A DNA stretch of 64,000 nt from Neoarius graeffei (lineage: Eukaryota; Chordata; Actinopteri; Siluriformes; Ariidae): positions 23,209,099 to 23,273,098 of the forward strand of contig NC_083583.1 of assembly GCF_027579695.1 (NCBI RefSeq), read 5' to 3'. Every line of letters begins with the position of its first letter. Position 1 is the first letter of the stretch. A program made the position numbers and the translations under genes. A model generated the notes under the pieces. It ran no database searches and was not told the origin of the DNA. It saw only the letters and a program-made list of their open reading frames with translations. Below, one piece after another: positions 44,995 to 57,249 of the stretch.

Positions 44995-46638
44995 TCACAA
45001 CTTAAACTTCAGCTTCCCCATTTCACTGATCACACAGATGTGCTGCAGAGAGAGAAAGAGAGAGATGACAGTTCACTATATTTTCTACTAGTTTTCTGTA
45101 ATATAGCAGCAGCTCTGATGGTAGTGCAGCTGCAAAGCTCAAATATATGTTAATGAACTCAATCTAATACATTGTTGTTTCCATAGTAACAGCTCAATTA
45201 TAGGGACTCGTACAGTGGATGCTCCAGGAAGCACTAGGGAAACCTGTGAACCTCTGGGAGCTAAAGAAGAAGAAAACTAGGGAATGTCTGGATACTGGGG
45301 AAGAAGAAAACAAGGGAACCACTGGAAGGAAGCAACGATGTAAACTAGGGAATGCCTGGAATGTAGGGAAGAAGAAAACTAGGAAATGACTGGGAGCTAA
45401 TTACCCGGAAACTAGGGAATAAGATAACTAAGGAATGCCTCGGAGGTAGGGAAGATGTAAACTTGGGCGGGCCTGGTAGCAAGGGAAGAAGAAAAATGGA
45501 AAAATGGGGAACACTGGACACTAGGGAAGAAGAAAACTAGGAAATGTCTGGACACTAGGGAAGAAGAAGAAAACTAGGTAATGACTGGAAGGCATGGAAG
45601 AAGAAAACTTGGGAATGCCTGGAAAGTATGGAAGATGAAAACTAGGGAACACCTGGAAATTAGGGAAGAAAAAAAAGTATTGAATGTCTGGACACAAGTG
45701 AAGAAAAAGAAAAGTAGGGAATACTTGGAAGGTAGGGAAGACGAAAACTAGGGAACATCTGGAATGTAGGGAAGAAGACAACTAGGGAATACCTGGAAAC
45801 TCAGGAAGATGAAAACTAGGGCAGGCCTGGTAACTGGTTAGGAATGTCCAGACACTAGGGAAGAAGAAGAAAACTCAGGAATGCCTGGACACTAGGGAAG
45901 ATGAAAACTAGGGAATGTCTAGACAATAGGGAAGACTAGAAAACTAGGGAATGCACCTGGAAGGTAGGGAAGAAGACTAGAAAATGCCTGGAAAGACAGG
46001 AAGATGAAAACTAGGGAATGCCTGGAAGGTAGGGAAAAAGACAACTAGGGAATGCCTGGAAACTTGGGAAGATGAAACGAGGGCAGGTTTGGTAGCTGGT
46101 TAGGATTGTCCAGACACTAGGGAAGAAGAAGAAGAAGAAGAAGAAGAAGAAGAAGAAGAAGAAGAAGGAAAACTAAGGAACACCTGGAAGGTGGGGAAGA
46201 AGAAAACTAGGGAATGTCTGGACACTAGGGAAAGAGAAGAAAAATAGGGGATGTCTGGAAACTAGGGAAGAAAAAGAAAACTATGGAATGCCTGGAAACT
46301 AGGGAAGAAGAAAACTATTGCTCTATTTCACTCATTCTAGGCATCAGGGGAGGAGTCTAACACCAGGATATCCTCTCAAGCCGAGACCTTCAACCAAGTC
46401 ATCACATGAGACTGATCTGTCACTGTGTGTGTTTAATCTGCCTGTAGAAACCAGAGATGTGGGAATTTTGACTATGGAAAGCAGTGTGGGAGTGGAGCTT
46501 TCCTGCCCTTCTCTGCTTTCTCTCTGAATCAGAGACTCACTAAACATCTCACACAACTCACATTCAGGTCTCGAAAGTATTCATTGTAATCCAGAGCGTA
46601 ACCAACAGCGAAGTGATTAGGGATGATAAATCCAACAT
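44995..46638 (-). CDS. hprt1: HPRT-like phosphoribosyltransferase, exons 8 and 9 (copy B)
   Basis: Exon 8 is 46562-46638 (77 nt) and encodes [20 protein letters not shown] and FRDLN. Exon 9 is 44995-45042 and encodes [15 protein letters not shown] and stop. Splice sites are the same as in copy A. It differs from copy A at 4 of 125 coding bases, and all four change an amino acid (R/H, L/F, V/A and Y/F). The flanking introns that I aligned by eye differ much less. Here the base-stacking Phe is kept, but the next residue, normally Val, is Ala. Exons 1-7 were not found between this copy and the NLR gene, so a partial gene is likely. Confidence 0.8.
45225..46320. repeat. Minisatellite in HPRT intron 8, copy B
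   Basis: Same array as 32990-34110. It has lost some units and gained a (GAA)n tract at about 46118-46167. Confidence 0.93.
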
Positions 46639-46965
46639 CTGCAGAGACAGGAAAGAAAAACAAATGTAGATATTTCTGATGTACAAAACATAATAAAGAA
46701 GAAGATAGCGAGTTAGTTTGGATTTTCAGGACAAAGTTTCCACTCACATTTCCAAGTTTGTCAATTTTTCGAGGTTAAAGATCACCTCGATGACTTCCAT
46801 GACCTCAATATGAAGTGAAATGAACTGCTTCCAGAAGCAAATTCCTTCCTTGTGTCCATGCCTGGCTTGCAAATTGGTCCTTTTTTTTTTTTTGCCAGGC
46901 AAATTTTATTCGTGTTTATTCTGACCACTCCTTTACGCTAACCTCAAATCAGCAGAGGATTGAGA

Positions 46966-46973
46966 GAGGAGTT

Positions 46974-47009
<36 letters not shown>
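46966..47009. repeat. (AAGT)n microsatellite at the duplication edge
   Basis: About ten AAGT units, longer than the four to five at 34746-34768 in copy A. Confidence 0.9.
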
Positions 47010-47011
<2 letters not shown>

Positions 47012-47022
47012 TTTAATTTAAT

Positions 47023-48450
47023 TAGACAAAAATATTATACATGGTCATTTATTTATTGAGGAAAATTATCCAATATTACATATTTGTGAGTGGCAAAAGT
47101 GTGTGAACCTTTGCTTTCAGTATCTGGTGTGACCCCCTTGTGCAGCAATAACTACTACTAAACGTTTCCAGTAACTGTTGATCAGTCCTGCACACCGGCT
47201 TGGAGGAATTTTAGCCCATTCCTCCGTACAGAACAGCTTCAACTCTGGGATGTTGATGGGTTTCCTCACATGAACTGCTCGCTTCAGGTCCTTCCACAAT
47301 ATTTCGATTGGATTAAGGTCAGGACTTTAACTTGGCCATTCCAAAACATTAACTTTATTCTTCTTTAACCATTCTTTGGTAGAACGACTTGTGTGCTTAG
47401 GGTCGTTGTCTCGCTGCATGACCCACCTTCTCTTGAGATTCAGTTCATGGACAGATGTCCTGACATTTTCCTTTAGAATTCGCTGGTATAATTCAGAATT
47501 CATTGTTCCATCAATGATGGCAAGCCGTCCTGGCCCAGATGCAGCAAAACAGGCCCAAACCATGATACTACCACCACCATGTTTCACAGATGGGATAAGG
47601 TTCTTATGCTGGAATGCAGTGTTTTCATTTCTCCAAACATAACGCTTCTCGTTTAAACCAAAATTTTCTATTTTGGTCTCATCCATCCACAAAACATTTT
47701 TCCAATAGCCTTCTGGCTTGTCCACATTATCTTTAGCAAACTGCAGACGAGCAGCAATGTTCTTTTTGGAGAGCAGTGGCTTTCTCCTTGCAACCCTGCC
47801 ATGCACACCATTGTTGTTCAGTGTTCTCCTGATGGTGGACTCATGAACATTAACATTAGCCAATGTGAGAGAGGCCTTCAGTTGCTTTGACGTTACCCTG
47901 GGGTCCTTTGTGACCTTGCCGACTATTACATGCCTTGCTCTTGGAGTGATCTTTGTTGGTCGACCACTCCTGGGGAGGGTAACAATGGTCTTGAATTTCC
48001 TCCATTTGTACACAATCTGTCTGACTGTGGATTGGTGGAGTCCAAACTCTTTAGAGATGGTTTTGTAACCTTTTCCAGCCTGATGAGCATCAACAACACT
48101 TTTTCTGAGGTCCTCAGAAATCTTGTTTGTTCATGCCATGATACACTTCACATGTGTTGTGAAGCTCAGACTTTGATAGATCCCTGTTCTTTAAATAAAA
48201 CAGGGTGCCCACTCACACCTGATTGTCATCCCATTGATTGAAAACACCTGACTCTAATTTCACCTTCAAATTAACTGATAATCCTAGAGGTTCACATACT
48301 TTTGCCACTCACAGATATGTAATATTGGATCATTTTCCTCAATAAATAAATGACCAAGTATAATATTTTGTCTCATTTTTTTAACTGGGTTCTCTTTATC
48401 TACTTTTAGGACTTGTGTGAAAATCTGATGATATTTTAGGTCATATTTAT
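47023..48450 (-). mobile_element. Tc1-like transposon (CAGTGGTGCTTGAAAG family), both outer ends missing
   Basis: Third copy of the family seen at 27986 and 38372. It lacks roughly the outer 50-130 bp at each end, so no TA flanks remain. It is minus-oriented and has no LINE. Confidence 0.88.
47117..48139 (-). pseudogene. Tc1-like transposase, full-length frame with two nonsense codons
   Basis: Frame of 340 codons from ATG at 48139 to the stop at 47117, without frameshift. Codon 3 is TGA (48131-48133) where relatives have CGA. Another stop, TAA, replaces CAA within WPSQSPDL near 47326. Both are C-to-T type changes. The catalytic set is visible: WMDET, RDNDPKH and [11 protein letters not shown]. 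The paired-like binding region and the VARRKPLLSKKN linker are complete. It is the least damaged transposase reading frame in the window, though its transposon ends are gone. Confidence 0.9.
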
Positions 48451-48529
48451 GTAATATTCATGTAAAAAATTCGTGTTTTTTTAATTAAAGATGTATGCCG
48501 TACAATCATTCTGCCACAGAAAAAGAACA

Positions 48530-48627
48530 GTTCAAATAAGTTACTGAAAGCCCAAATATTGCCAGGACATTCATATCCAAGATGGCATTCATGTTGTACG
48601 GTATGTAAACTTCTGACCACAACTGTA
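48530..48627. mobile_element. Tc1-like end fragment
   Basis: Ends GTATGTAAACTTCTGACCAC then AACTGTA. Reversed, this is the terminal motif CAGTTGTGGTCAGAAGTTTA of another Tc1-like family. Only one end is present. Confidence 0.6.
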
Positions 48628-48639
48628 TGTATATATCAC

Positions 48640-49380
48640 AGGTAAAAGCATATGACTTGAAGGGCATGTCGTATGCTCTTCAACGAAATGTCGTTGCTCT
48701 TTGACAACTCCTTTCAATGACTCTCCAACAGCAGATAGTCCTGTATGTCTCACCTTTAGCTCTCCTGATCACAAGTCACATTGACAGAACCTGCAAAATC
48801 TCCAAGAGAAGAAATGAACATATTTTCAGACCATCTCTGACTGAGTAAAGGGTGTTAAATAGATGATTTTGTAAAATAATGCAGATTAAATATTAATCTG
48901 AAATGCAAATGTAACTATAGGAAACAGAGCTCCACATCAAAAAATAATGGAAAGTTAATGTTATAATAGCAGTAGAACAGTCTTTGTGTCTGCAAAATAT
49001 GGAGAGGTTATATAAACCACAGTTATGTGGTTTAGAGTAGTTCAGGTACGTTAGGTGGCTGGACGGCATGGGCATGGCTTCATTAAAAGTAACATATGAA
49101 CTGTTTTTTTTCCTATTATTTTTTATTTTTCTTTCATATCAAGTGAAAAGAATGTTACAGCCTACATGGATCAAACACAGGATAGTTTGACAAAGCTCTG
49201 CCATTTGATTATAAAGCTGTGTGGTAATCTAAATCTTCTGAAATACATGCTTGCCTGTATTCCATGAGACTATCCGTGGTTGTGTGCACACACTCCAAAA
49301 GGTCCACATAATGGAAAAAATTACCCATCCAATCCATTAAGCTGGCTACAGCCCTGTTTTGTCTGTATGTTTGATGATTT
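48640..49380. other. No gene recognised
   Basis: AT-rich sequence between Tc1-like relics and the NLR gene. I see no exon or clear promoter element. Confidence 0.45.
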
Positions 49381-49394
49381 TTTTTCTCTTCTCC

Positions 49395-49590
49395 CCCCCC
49401 CGAAAGCTGTTGACAGTTGACTTAGAAAGGCAGCTGAAAATTCCACCTCACATCACTCAGATTTCATTAAGACCAGACATTAATCTGATCTTGGAGACCA
49501 ACAAACGGATCATCCTGCTGGAGCTCACAGTGCCTTGTGAGGAGACAATGAGGGGAGGCACAGGAGAGGAAGAAGACCAAAAATGCAGAG
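49395..49590 (+). pseudogene. Retroelement-derived coding fragment
   Basis: Frame LLTVDLERQLKIPPHITQ, SLRPDINLILETNKRI and ILLELTVPCEE. The pattern LRPD(I/L)x(L)xxE....(V/I)xLELTVP.E recurs in fish and invertebrate retroelement proteins. It is isolated here, without neighbouring domains, and I cannot name the element. Confidence 0.4.
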
Positions 49591-49947
49591 GTGTGGGTGT
49601 GTGTTCTGTCCTCCTCCACCCTCTACTTGGAAATCTGATTAACCCAGTCAAGCTGGTTTGAGTTAAAATGAAAATCCATTTTGCAGGGAAAGGACTGTAA
49701 AAGGTTTCAGGAGAAAAACGCATTAAGTATTTCAATCTCAAGTTATAATATATGAAATGTTGTGAATCTACACTAGATGAAGAACAGTTCATTTGATTTT
49801 TACTGAAGTTGTAACTTACACAGTTTACTGTAGGACTTGATTTCCCTGTGAGTGAACCGAGTGATGATACGGAGTTAGATTTAACACACCTGTGTTGGCG
49901 TGAAGTACATTCTCTCTTTTGGTTTATGGGTATAATCTGAAGGAGAC

Positions 49948-51821
49948 ATGGCCTCCAAAATGAGAGTTTCTGGGGAACAGGACACAAAGAAAGACAAGAG
50001 GTGAGTGAAGGGTGTGACTCTGTGAAACATAAATATTCTCGCATTCACCAACACTAAACAGGTCAGACTCTGAACACTGATGTGTTTCTGTGAAAAGTGA
50101 TTTGTGAAGAGTTTAATTCAGCAGCTTTGGATAAATGTTCAAAAACCAGTTGATTAGTGACATTAATCTACTGAACAACACATCTAACCCCCAGTTATCC
50201 CTGCAGCTAAAGTATGAAGCTGAAAGAATCATATCAATGTTAAAAAAAGAAATGTCAGCTTTCAAAGACCATTTAATTATTCAGTATTGTTAGAGAACAG
50301 TAATGATGATGCAGTCATTGTGTGTATTTAGTCTGAACGCTGGATTATGCATATGAAGTTAAATCCATCATGAAGAGGAGCAAAAAATTAATACGTTATT
50401 AAAAATGTATATTTAATAAACTAAAAAAAAGATTAAGTGAGAGATCAGATTCACTTGAACCCAGCTGTGTGTCTATGAAGCGTGAAGGGTCAATGGATCG
50501 TCCAAGAGACTTTAGAGACACAGACTGTGCAACTGATCTGAGGTGAGGACATGTGCATTGTCTCTGGGGGGCATTGGGTAACTCTTTACTTTATTAAATA
50601 ATATACATGTATTAAATTATGTTTTGCCCCTTTTCATGATGTATTTAACTTCATACGCATAATCCAGCATTAATGAACATGTACAAGTTACATTAGACAT
50701 TTTAAACAGCACCGTTTACTTCTATGCCATAGATCATCAAAGAGGAAGAGATCAGACTCACCTGAACCCAGCTGTGTGTCTATGAAGCGTGAAGGGTCAA
50801 TGGATCATTCAAGAGACTTTAGAGACACAGACTGTGCTACTGATCTGAGGTGAGGACATGTGCATTGTCTCTGGGGGGCATTGGGTAACTTTACTTTATT
50901 AAATAATATACATGTATTAAATTATGTTTTGCCCCTTTTCATGATGTATTTAACGTCATATGCATAATCCAGCATTAATGAACATGTACAAGTTACATTA
51001 GACATTTTAAACAGCACCGTTTACTTCTATGCCATAGATCATCAAAGAGGAAGAGATCAGACTCACCTGAACCCAGCTGTGTGTCTATGAAGCGTGAAGG
51101 GTCAATGGATCGTTCAAGAGACTTTGGAGACAAAGACTGTGCTACTGATCTGAGGTCAGTACAATTTAGTGTGAGCGCAATGTTTTATCACTCACTCACT
51201 CACTCACTTAAACATCTCTCAAATATCTGTGTATTCACTGGGTTGTGTTTGTAGTTATGAATAGGATTTACAATTCATATTAAACTTTTAACAAGTGTTT
51301 TGTTTGTTCATAGACCACAGAAGAACAAATCAATCATCACTGAGAAGGGGCATTTGAAGGCCATATTCAAGGTGCGTGTGTGAGAGATATTTACAAATCC
51401 CAGCATTTTTGAGTAATCATTACACCTATTCCACTCTCACTGCAATGTGACAGACCAAAATACTAAGCAACACCAACAAGGCCCTGTCCACACGGCAACG
51501 GATTCAGGTGAATCCGATACAATTGTTTATCGTTTCGGCCTGGCGTCCACACGGTACCAGCGTTTTGGGTGCTCCAAAACGCAATCTTTTGAGAACGGGT
51601 TCCAGAGTGGAAAGATCTGGCAACGTTGCCGTTGCGAAGTCGTCTGGATGAGTAGAACGGATTTGTTTACGATGACGTCACAACCACATGACTGTGAGTG
51701 CTTCACGCCAGGTAGAAGTGTAACGAACTCGATGCGAGTTGTCAACAAATCCTATAACTTGGTTCATGAAACGCACTTACAAAATATTTTCACTGTGAAT
51801 ATTTATTGTGCAATGGTGCAA

Positions 51822-51859
<38 letters not shown>

Positions 51860-54800
51860 GCCCTTAGGGCAGAGTCAATCCCGCCAGCAAAAATAGGGAA
51901 AAAAAGGAGCGATCTCACCTCTTCAAATGTTGGTTTAAGTCCTAAAATACATTCCTCAAAAAGGGCGTAGAAGAACAAATTAATCCATCAACGTGTAGCA
52001 TTCAATTTATTCTGGACCATTAAAGACGCCGCCTTCCGCGTAGAATCATACGTCATCCTCGACGCCATATTGGATGGGTCAAAGCGGAGAATAAAGATGC
52101 CTCATTCATGTGCTGCGTTTAACTGTACCAACAGGTTTACCGTCCAAACGAGATCACATGGGATTACCTTTCACAGGTGAGACTGGAAAAATACTTTTCA
52201 TTGTATTTGGTCATTATAATGTAATTTTACGAACAGATTTTTCTGACTTTGTGGCTAATATGAAGTCTCGCGCATAATAGTTTATGCGCATGCGTCCTTA
52301 CTTCTATTGTTCTGGTGTCTCTGAAGGGACCGTCTTACAGCGCCCCTAGAGGTGTGGCATGTGTATTGCATCGTTTTCAGCAAGCATTGCGTTACCATAT
52401 GGACCTGATATTTTACTGATCGTTGCCCATTTGGACGCGATATTTTTTAAAATAACATCTCGTTGCCGTTGTCATGTGGATGTAGCCCAAGAGAGAACCT
52501 AAGGCTACATCCACACGACAATGGCAACGAGATATTTAAAAAATCAAAGAATCAAAGAGTCACCTTCTTTTAACTCATCTGTGCTCTCAGCTGAAACCAG
52601 GTTGTCTGGATGCCCCGCCTATTGAACAGGCCGGGAATACACAATTATAAATCCCAAAGCTGTGTTTGGTGCAAAACTGTATATTTATTACATCTGCTTG
52701 GAGAAGTTTTATGATCAAACAGACAAAAATGTAGTTTTATAGTGTTCTGTATTTTTTTCCTGTATCACATCAGGATCTGGAGCAGAAATTCATCACCATG
52801 ATAAAGAAGGAACTGAAGAGGTTTAAGAAGCTCCTGAGTCCAGATTCCCCAGCATGCTCCGAGAGGGAGGTGGAGGATCAGAGCAGTGTCAGAGAGGAAG
52901 TGCTGAAGATCACACTGCACTTCCTGAAGAACATGAACCACACAGATCTCGCTCACACACTGCACAACAGTAAGAGCTCTGAGTCATGACTTTAAATTGA
53001 TCAATTTACATTTGGTTGATATTTAAATATGTCATATTAAACTTATCAAGCGGAATAAGTTAGTGATAGAGCTCTGAAATTAGTTTTATTTTGCAATGTA
53101 TGTTTTTGCTTGTAAATTGTAGTCATTAATAGGAAATATTACAACCCCGATTCCAAAAAAGTTGGGACAAAGTACAAATTGTAAATAAAAACAGAATGCA
53201 ATGATGTGGAAGTTTCAAAATTCCATATTTTATTCAGAATAGAACATAGATGACATATCAAATGTTTAAACTGAGAAAATGTATCATTTAAAGAGAAAAA
53301 TTAGGTGATTTTAAGTTTCATGACAACACATCTCAAAAAAGTTGGGACAAGGCCATGTTTACCACTGTGAGACATCCCCTTTTCTCTTTACAACAGTCTG
53401 TAAACGTCTGGGGACTGAGGAGACAAGTTGCTCAAGTTTAGGGATAGGAATGTGTAGTGGTTCAATACTGGTGGGTGGAGCACAGAGGACGGCAGAACAG
53501 AGATCAGGTCCCACTTAGCGTTTATTGTCACACCTTTCAGTCTAACAATTTACTCAAACAGACACACACACATGACGAGTGTCTCGTTCAGGGTTGAGCT
53601 CCTCTGCTGTCTGCTCTCCCTCCTTATATAGGGCGCGGTCACTGGGAAGACACACAAACACAGGTTAATTGCTCTCAGGTGTAGTGATTCTGCCACTCAC
53701 CTTCCCTGACTCCGCCCTCCTGTCACAGACCGGCGCTTGACCACGCCCCTGCTGCCACATACCCCCACCGCCCGACTCAGGCCGGGTGGCTGTCCGGCCT
53801 GCAGCCGACTCCCCCCCGACGGGAGAGGAAGTCCGCCACGACCATCTGCGCCCCGGCCTGTGGACCACCTTGAAATTGAAGGGTTGGAGTGCCAGATACC
53901 AACGGGTGATCCGCGCGTTGGCATCCTTCATGCGGTGGAGCCACTGGAGGGGCGCGTGGTCCGAACAGAGGGTGAAAGGGCACCCCAGCAGGTAGTAACG
54001 GAGGGCGAGGACCGCCCACTTGATCGCTAGACACTCTTTTTCAATTGTGCTGTAGCGCCCCTCACGCACTGACAGCTTCCTGCTAATGTACAGGACGGGG
54101 CGGTCCTCCCCCTCCACCTCCTGGGACAAAACCGCCCCCAGCCCTCTGTCCGACGCGTCGGTCTGCAACACAAAAGGGAGAGAAAAGTCAGGGGAGTGTA
54201 ATAGTGGCCCCCCACACAGTGCAGCCTTTACCTCAGAGAAAGCCCACTGGCATTGCTCCGTCCACTGGACCGGATCTGGTGCCCCCTTTTTAGTGAGATC
54301 AGTCAGCGGGCTGGTGACGTCCGAATAATTAGGTATAAACCTATGATAACAGCCAGCCAGCCCCAGGAACTGTCTCACTCCCTTTTTGGTCTTGGGCCTC
54401 GGGCAAGCCGCAATCGCTGCTGTCTTATTAATTTGGGGACGCACCTGCCCGTTGCCCAAGTGGAAGCCCAGATACCGTACTTCCATCCGCCCAATCGCAC
54501 ACTTCTTTGGGTTGGCTGTGAGACCTGCTCGCCTCAGCGACCTAAGGACGGCCCTTAGGTGTTCCAGGTGCCTCGGCCAGTCATTACTATATATGATGAT
54601 GTCATCAAGATAGGCGGCCGCATAGGTGGCGTGGGGGCGGAGGACCTGGTCCATCAGCTGTTGAAACGTAGCGGGCGCCCCAAACAGCCCAAACGGAAGT
54701 GTGACGAATTGGTGTAACCCAAACGGTGTGGAAAAGGCCGTTTTGAGTGGAGTCAAGGGGATCTGCCAATATCCCTTCGTCAAATCCAGTGTCGAATAAA

Positions 54801-57213
54801 AGCGAGCCGTGCCTAGTCGATCGAGCAACTCATCAATACGAGGCATTGGGTACGCGTCGAATTTAGACACCGCGTTGACTTTTCTATAGTCCACACAGAA
54901 CCGGACCGACCCGTCGACCTTGGGTACCAAGACCACCGGGCTGCTCCAGTCACTGTGGGACTCCTCGACGATGCCCATTTCGAGCATGGTCTGAAGTTCT
55001 TCCCGAACCACCTTTTTTTTGTGTTCGGGTAGCCTGTAAGGGCGGCTATGCACTACCACCCCCGGGGGCGTCTCTATGTGGTGCTCTATGAGGTTAGCAC
55101 GACCGGGCAGGGGCGAGAACACATCCGAAAACTCGGTCTGCAACTGGGCGACCTCCGTGAGTTGGGTCGGGGAGAGGTGGTCTCCACAGGGGACCGGAGA
55201 GGTACGTGATGCCAGTGTCCCTTTTTGAACCTCCAGCCCCAGCTCCGCCTTCTCTGGAACCACCGACACCAACACCACAGGGACCTCCTCGTTCCAGAGT
55301 TTAAGCAGATTGAGGTGGTAAATCTGTAGCGCCCCACCCCTGTCCATTCGCCTCACCTCATAGTCGACGTCCTTGACTAGCCGTGTGACCTCAAAGGGTC
55401 CTTGCCACTTGGCGATCAATTTGGAGCTCGATGCGGGCAACAGTACGAGTACCTTATCTCCTGGTGTGAACTCTCTAAGGCGCGTACCCTTGTTGTACAG
55501 GCGGGTTTGCCGTTCCTGGGCCTGCCGCAAATTCTCCTGAGTTAGGTGGGTGAGCGTGTGGAGTTTTGTGCTCAGGTCCATAACGTACTGAATTTCGTTC
55601 TTGCTTTGTGAAGGTCCCTCCTCCCAATTTTCCCGCAGCACGTCCAGGATGCCGCGCAGCTTATGCCCATATAATAATTCGAACGGGGAGAACCCCGTGG
55701 AGGCTTGGGGGACCTCTCGCACTGAGAACAACAAGGGTTCGAGCCATTTATCCCAATTACGTGCGTCCTCACTTACGAATTTTTTAATAATATTTTTGAG
55801 GGTGCGGATCGGCTTAATCCCCAATAACCCATACAGTTCGCGCAGTGTTCGTGACATAAACGTAGTGCCTTGATCAGTCAGAATCTCTTTCGGGATTCCA
55901 ACTCGGGAGATGACGCGGAAGAGCGCCTCTGCAATACTGCGTGCTGAGATATTGCGCAGAGGCACTGCTTCCGGGTATCGCGTTGCATAGTCCACCAGAA
56001 CTAATATAAAGCGGTACCCTCGTGCTGACCGATCTAATGGCCCGACGAGATCCATCCCAATTCTCTCAAACGGGGTCTCGATCAATGGAAGAGGGCGCAA
56101 AGGCGCTTTTGGAATGGCCGCTGGATTTACTAACTGGCATTCGCGGCATGCCGTACACCACCTACGGACATCGCCGCGAATCCCCGGCCAATAGAATCGG
56201 GCCATTATTCGGGCTAGTGTTTTATCCTGCCCCAAGTGTCCAGCCATGGGATTAAAGTGAGCCACCTGGAATACCAATTCCCGGCGGCTCTTCGGAATTA
56301 AAAGCTGCGTGACTCGCTCTTTAGTTTGAGTGTCCTGTGTCACTCGGTATAATCTATCCTTCATAATCGTGAAGTAGGGGAAGGACGGGGTGGCATTCGG
56401 CTGGAGCGTTTGACCATCGATTACTCTCACTTGGTCAAACGCATGCCGCAGAGTCTCGTCTCGCGACTGCTCTAATGGGAAATCTGAGAGGGATTCCCCA
56501 ATAGAGAGAGGAGGAGCCGGCGGCTCCTCACTCTGACGTGGAGATGACGTAGATGGCTCTGCGACAGCTGCTCCCGCCAAAGCGACACCGGAACCTCCCC
56601 CTGTCAAATGGCAGGACCCACTCTTTACTAGGCGTGTCATTAAACCCCGAAATCCCGGCCAATCAGTCCCCAAAATTAAAGAGTGGGTAAGGCGAGGATT
56701 AACCGCCACCTTCACTATAAATTTTTCCCCTCTGAAAATAATGTGGACCGACACCAAAGGGTAGCGGTGAACATCCCCGTGCACACACAACACCTTCACC
56801 CCTTGTGCTCCCCCCAATGCCTCGTTTTGAACCAGGCTTTGGCGAATTGAGGTCTGATTACAACCAGAATCCACCAACGCCTGATATGTAGCCCCTTGGA
56901 TACTCACCGGTATGCGATACGCTCTGGCCCGATCGGGGGCGGCCTCTGGTGCGTCGGGGATCCGAACCACCTCGCCCACTTCCATTGCCGTGCACTGCTG
57001 TTGAAGGTGGCCCAGCTCCCCGCAGCGCCAGCAAACCGGCCCGGGCTTTCCCTCTGCACCGGTGATCTGGGGCTCACTCACCTGAGGTGGGGGAGAGACA
57101 GACACAGAAGGGAGAAACGGGAGGGCACCGCGGGTGCAGCGGGCCGGCTGGGGTGGTGCCGGCCCCTGCCTCCGCTGTGGGGGAATGGGACAAGGACGGG
57201 ACACAGGAGGAGG

Positions 57214-57249
<36 letters not shown>

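Larger units (their letters stand above)
38208..47015. repeat. Segmental duplication, copy B
   Basis: Direct-orientation copy of 27825-34780. It differs mainly by a 1.78-kb hAT insertion (40688-42470), a longer GAA tract in the minisatellite (46118-46167), small indels and scattered substitutions. With the hAT removed the length (about 7.0 kb) equals copy A. The right end runs into the AAGT tract before a Tc1-like element. Confidence 0.93.

Noticed and set aside
53737-54034. Separate genes on the plus strand or other minus frames within pol
   Set aside because: GC-rich coding sequence leaves long shadow frames. None shows domain similarity except the frameshifted end of RNase H (ADFLSR).
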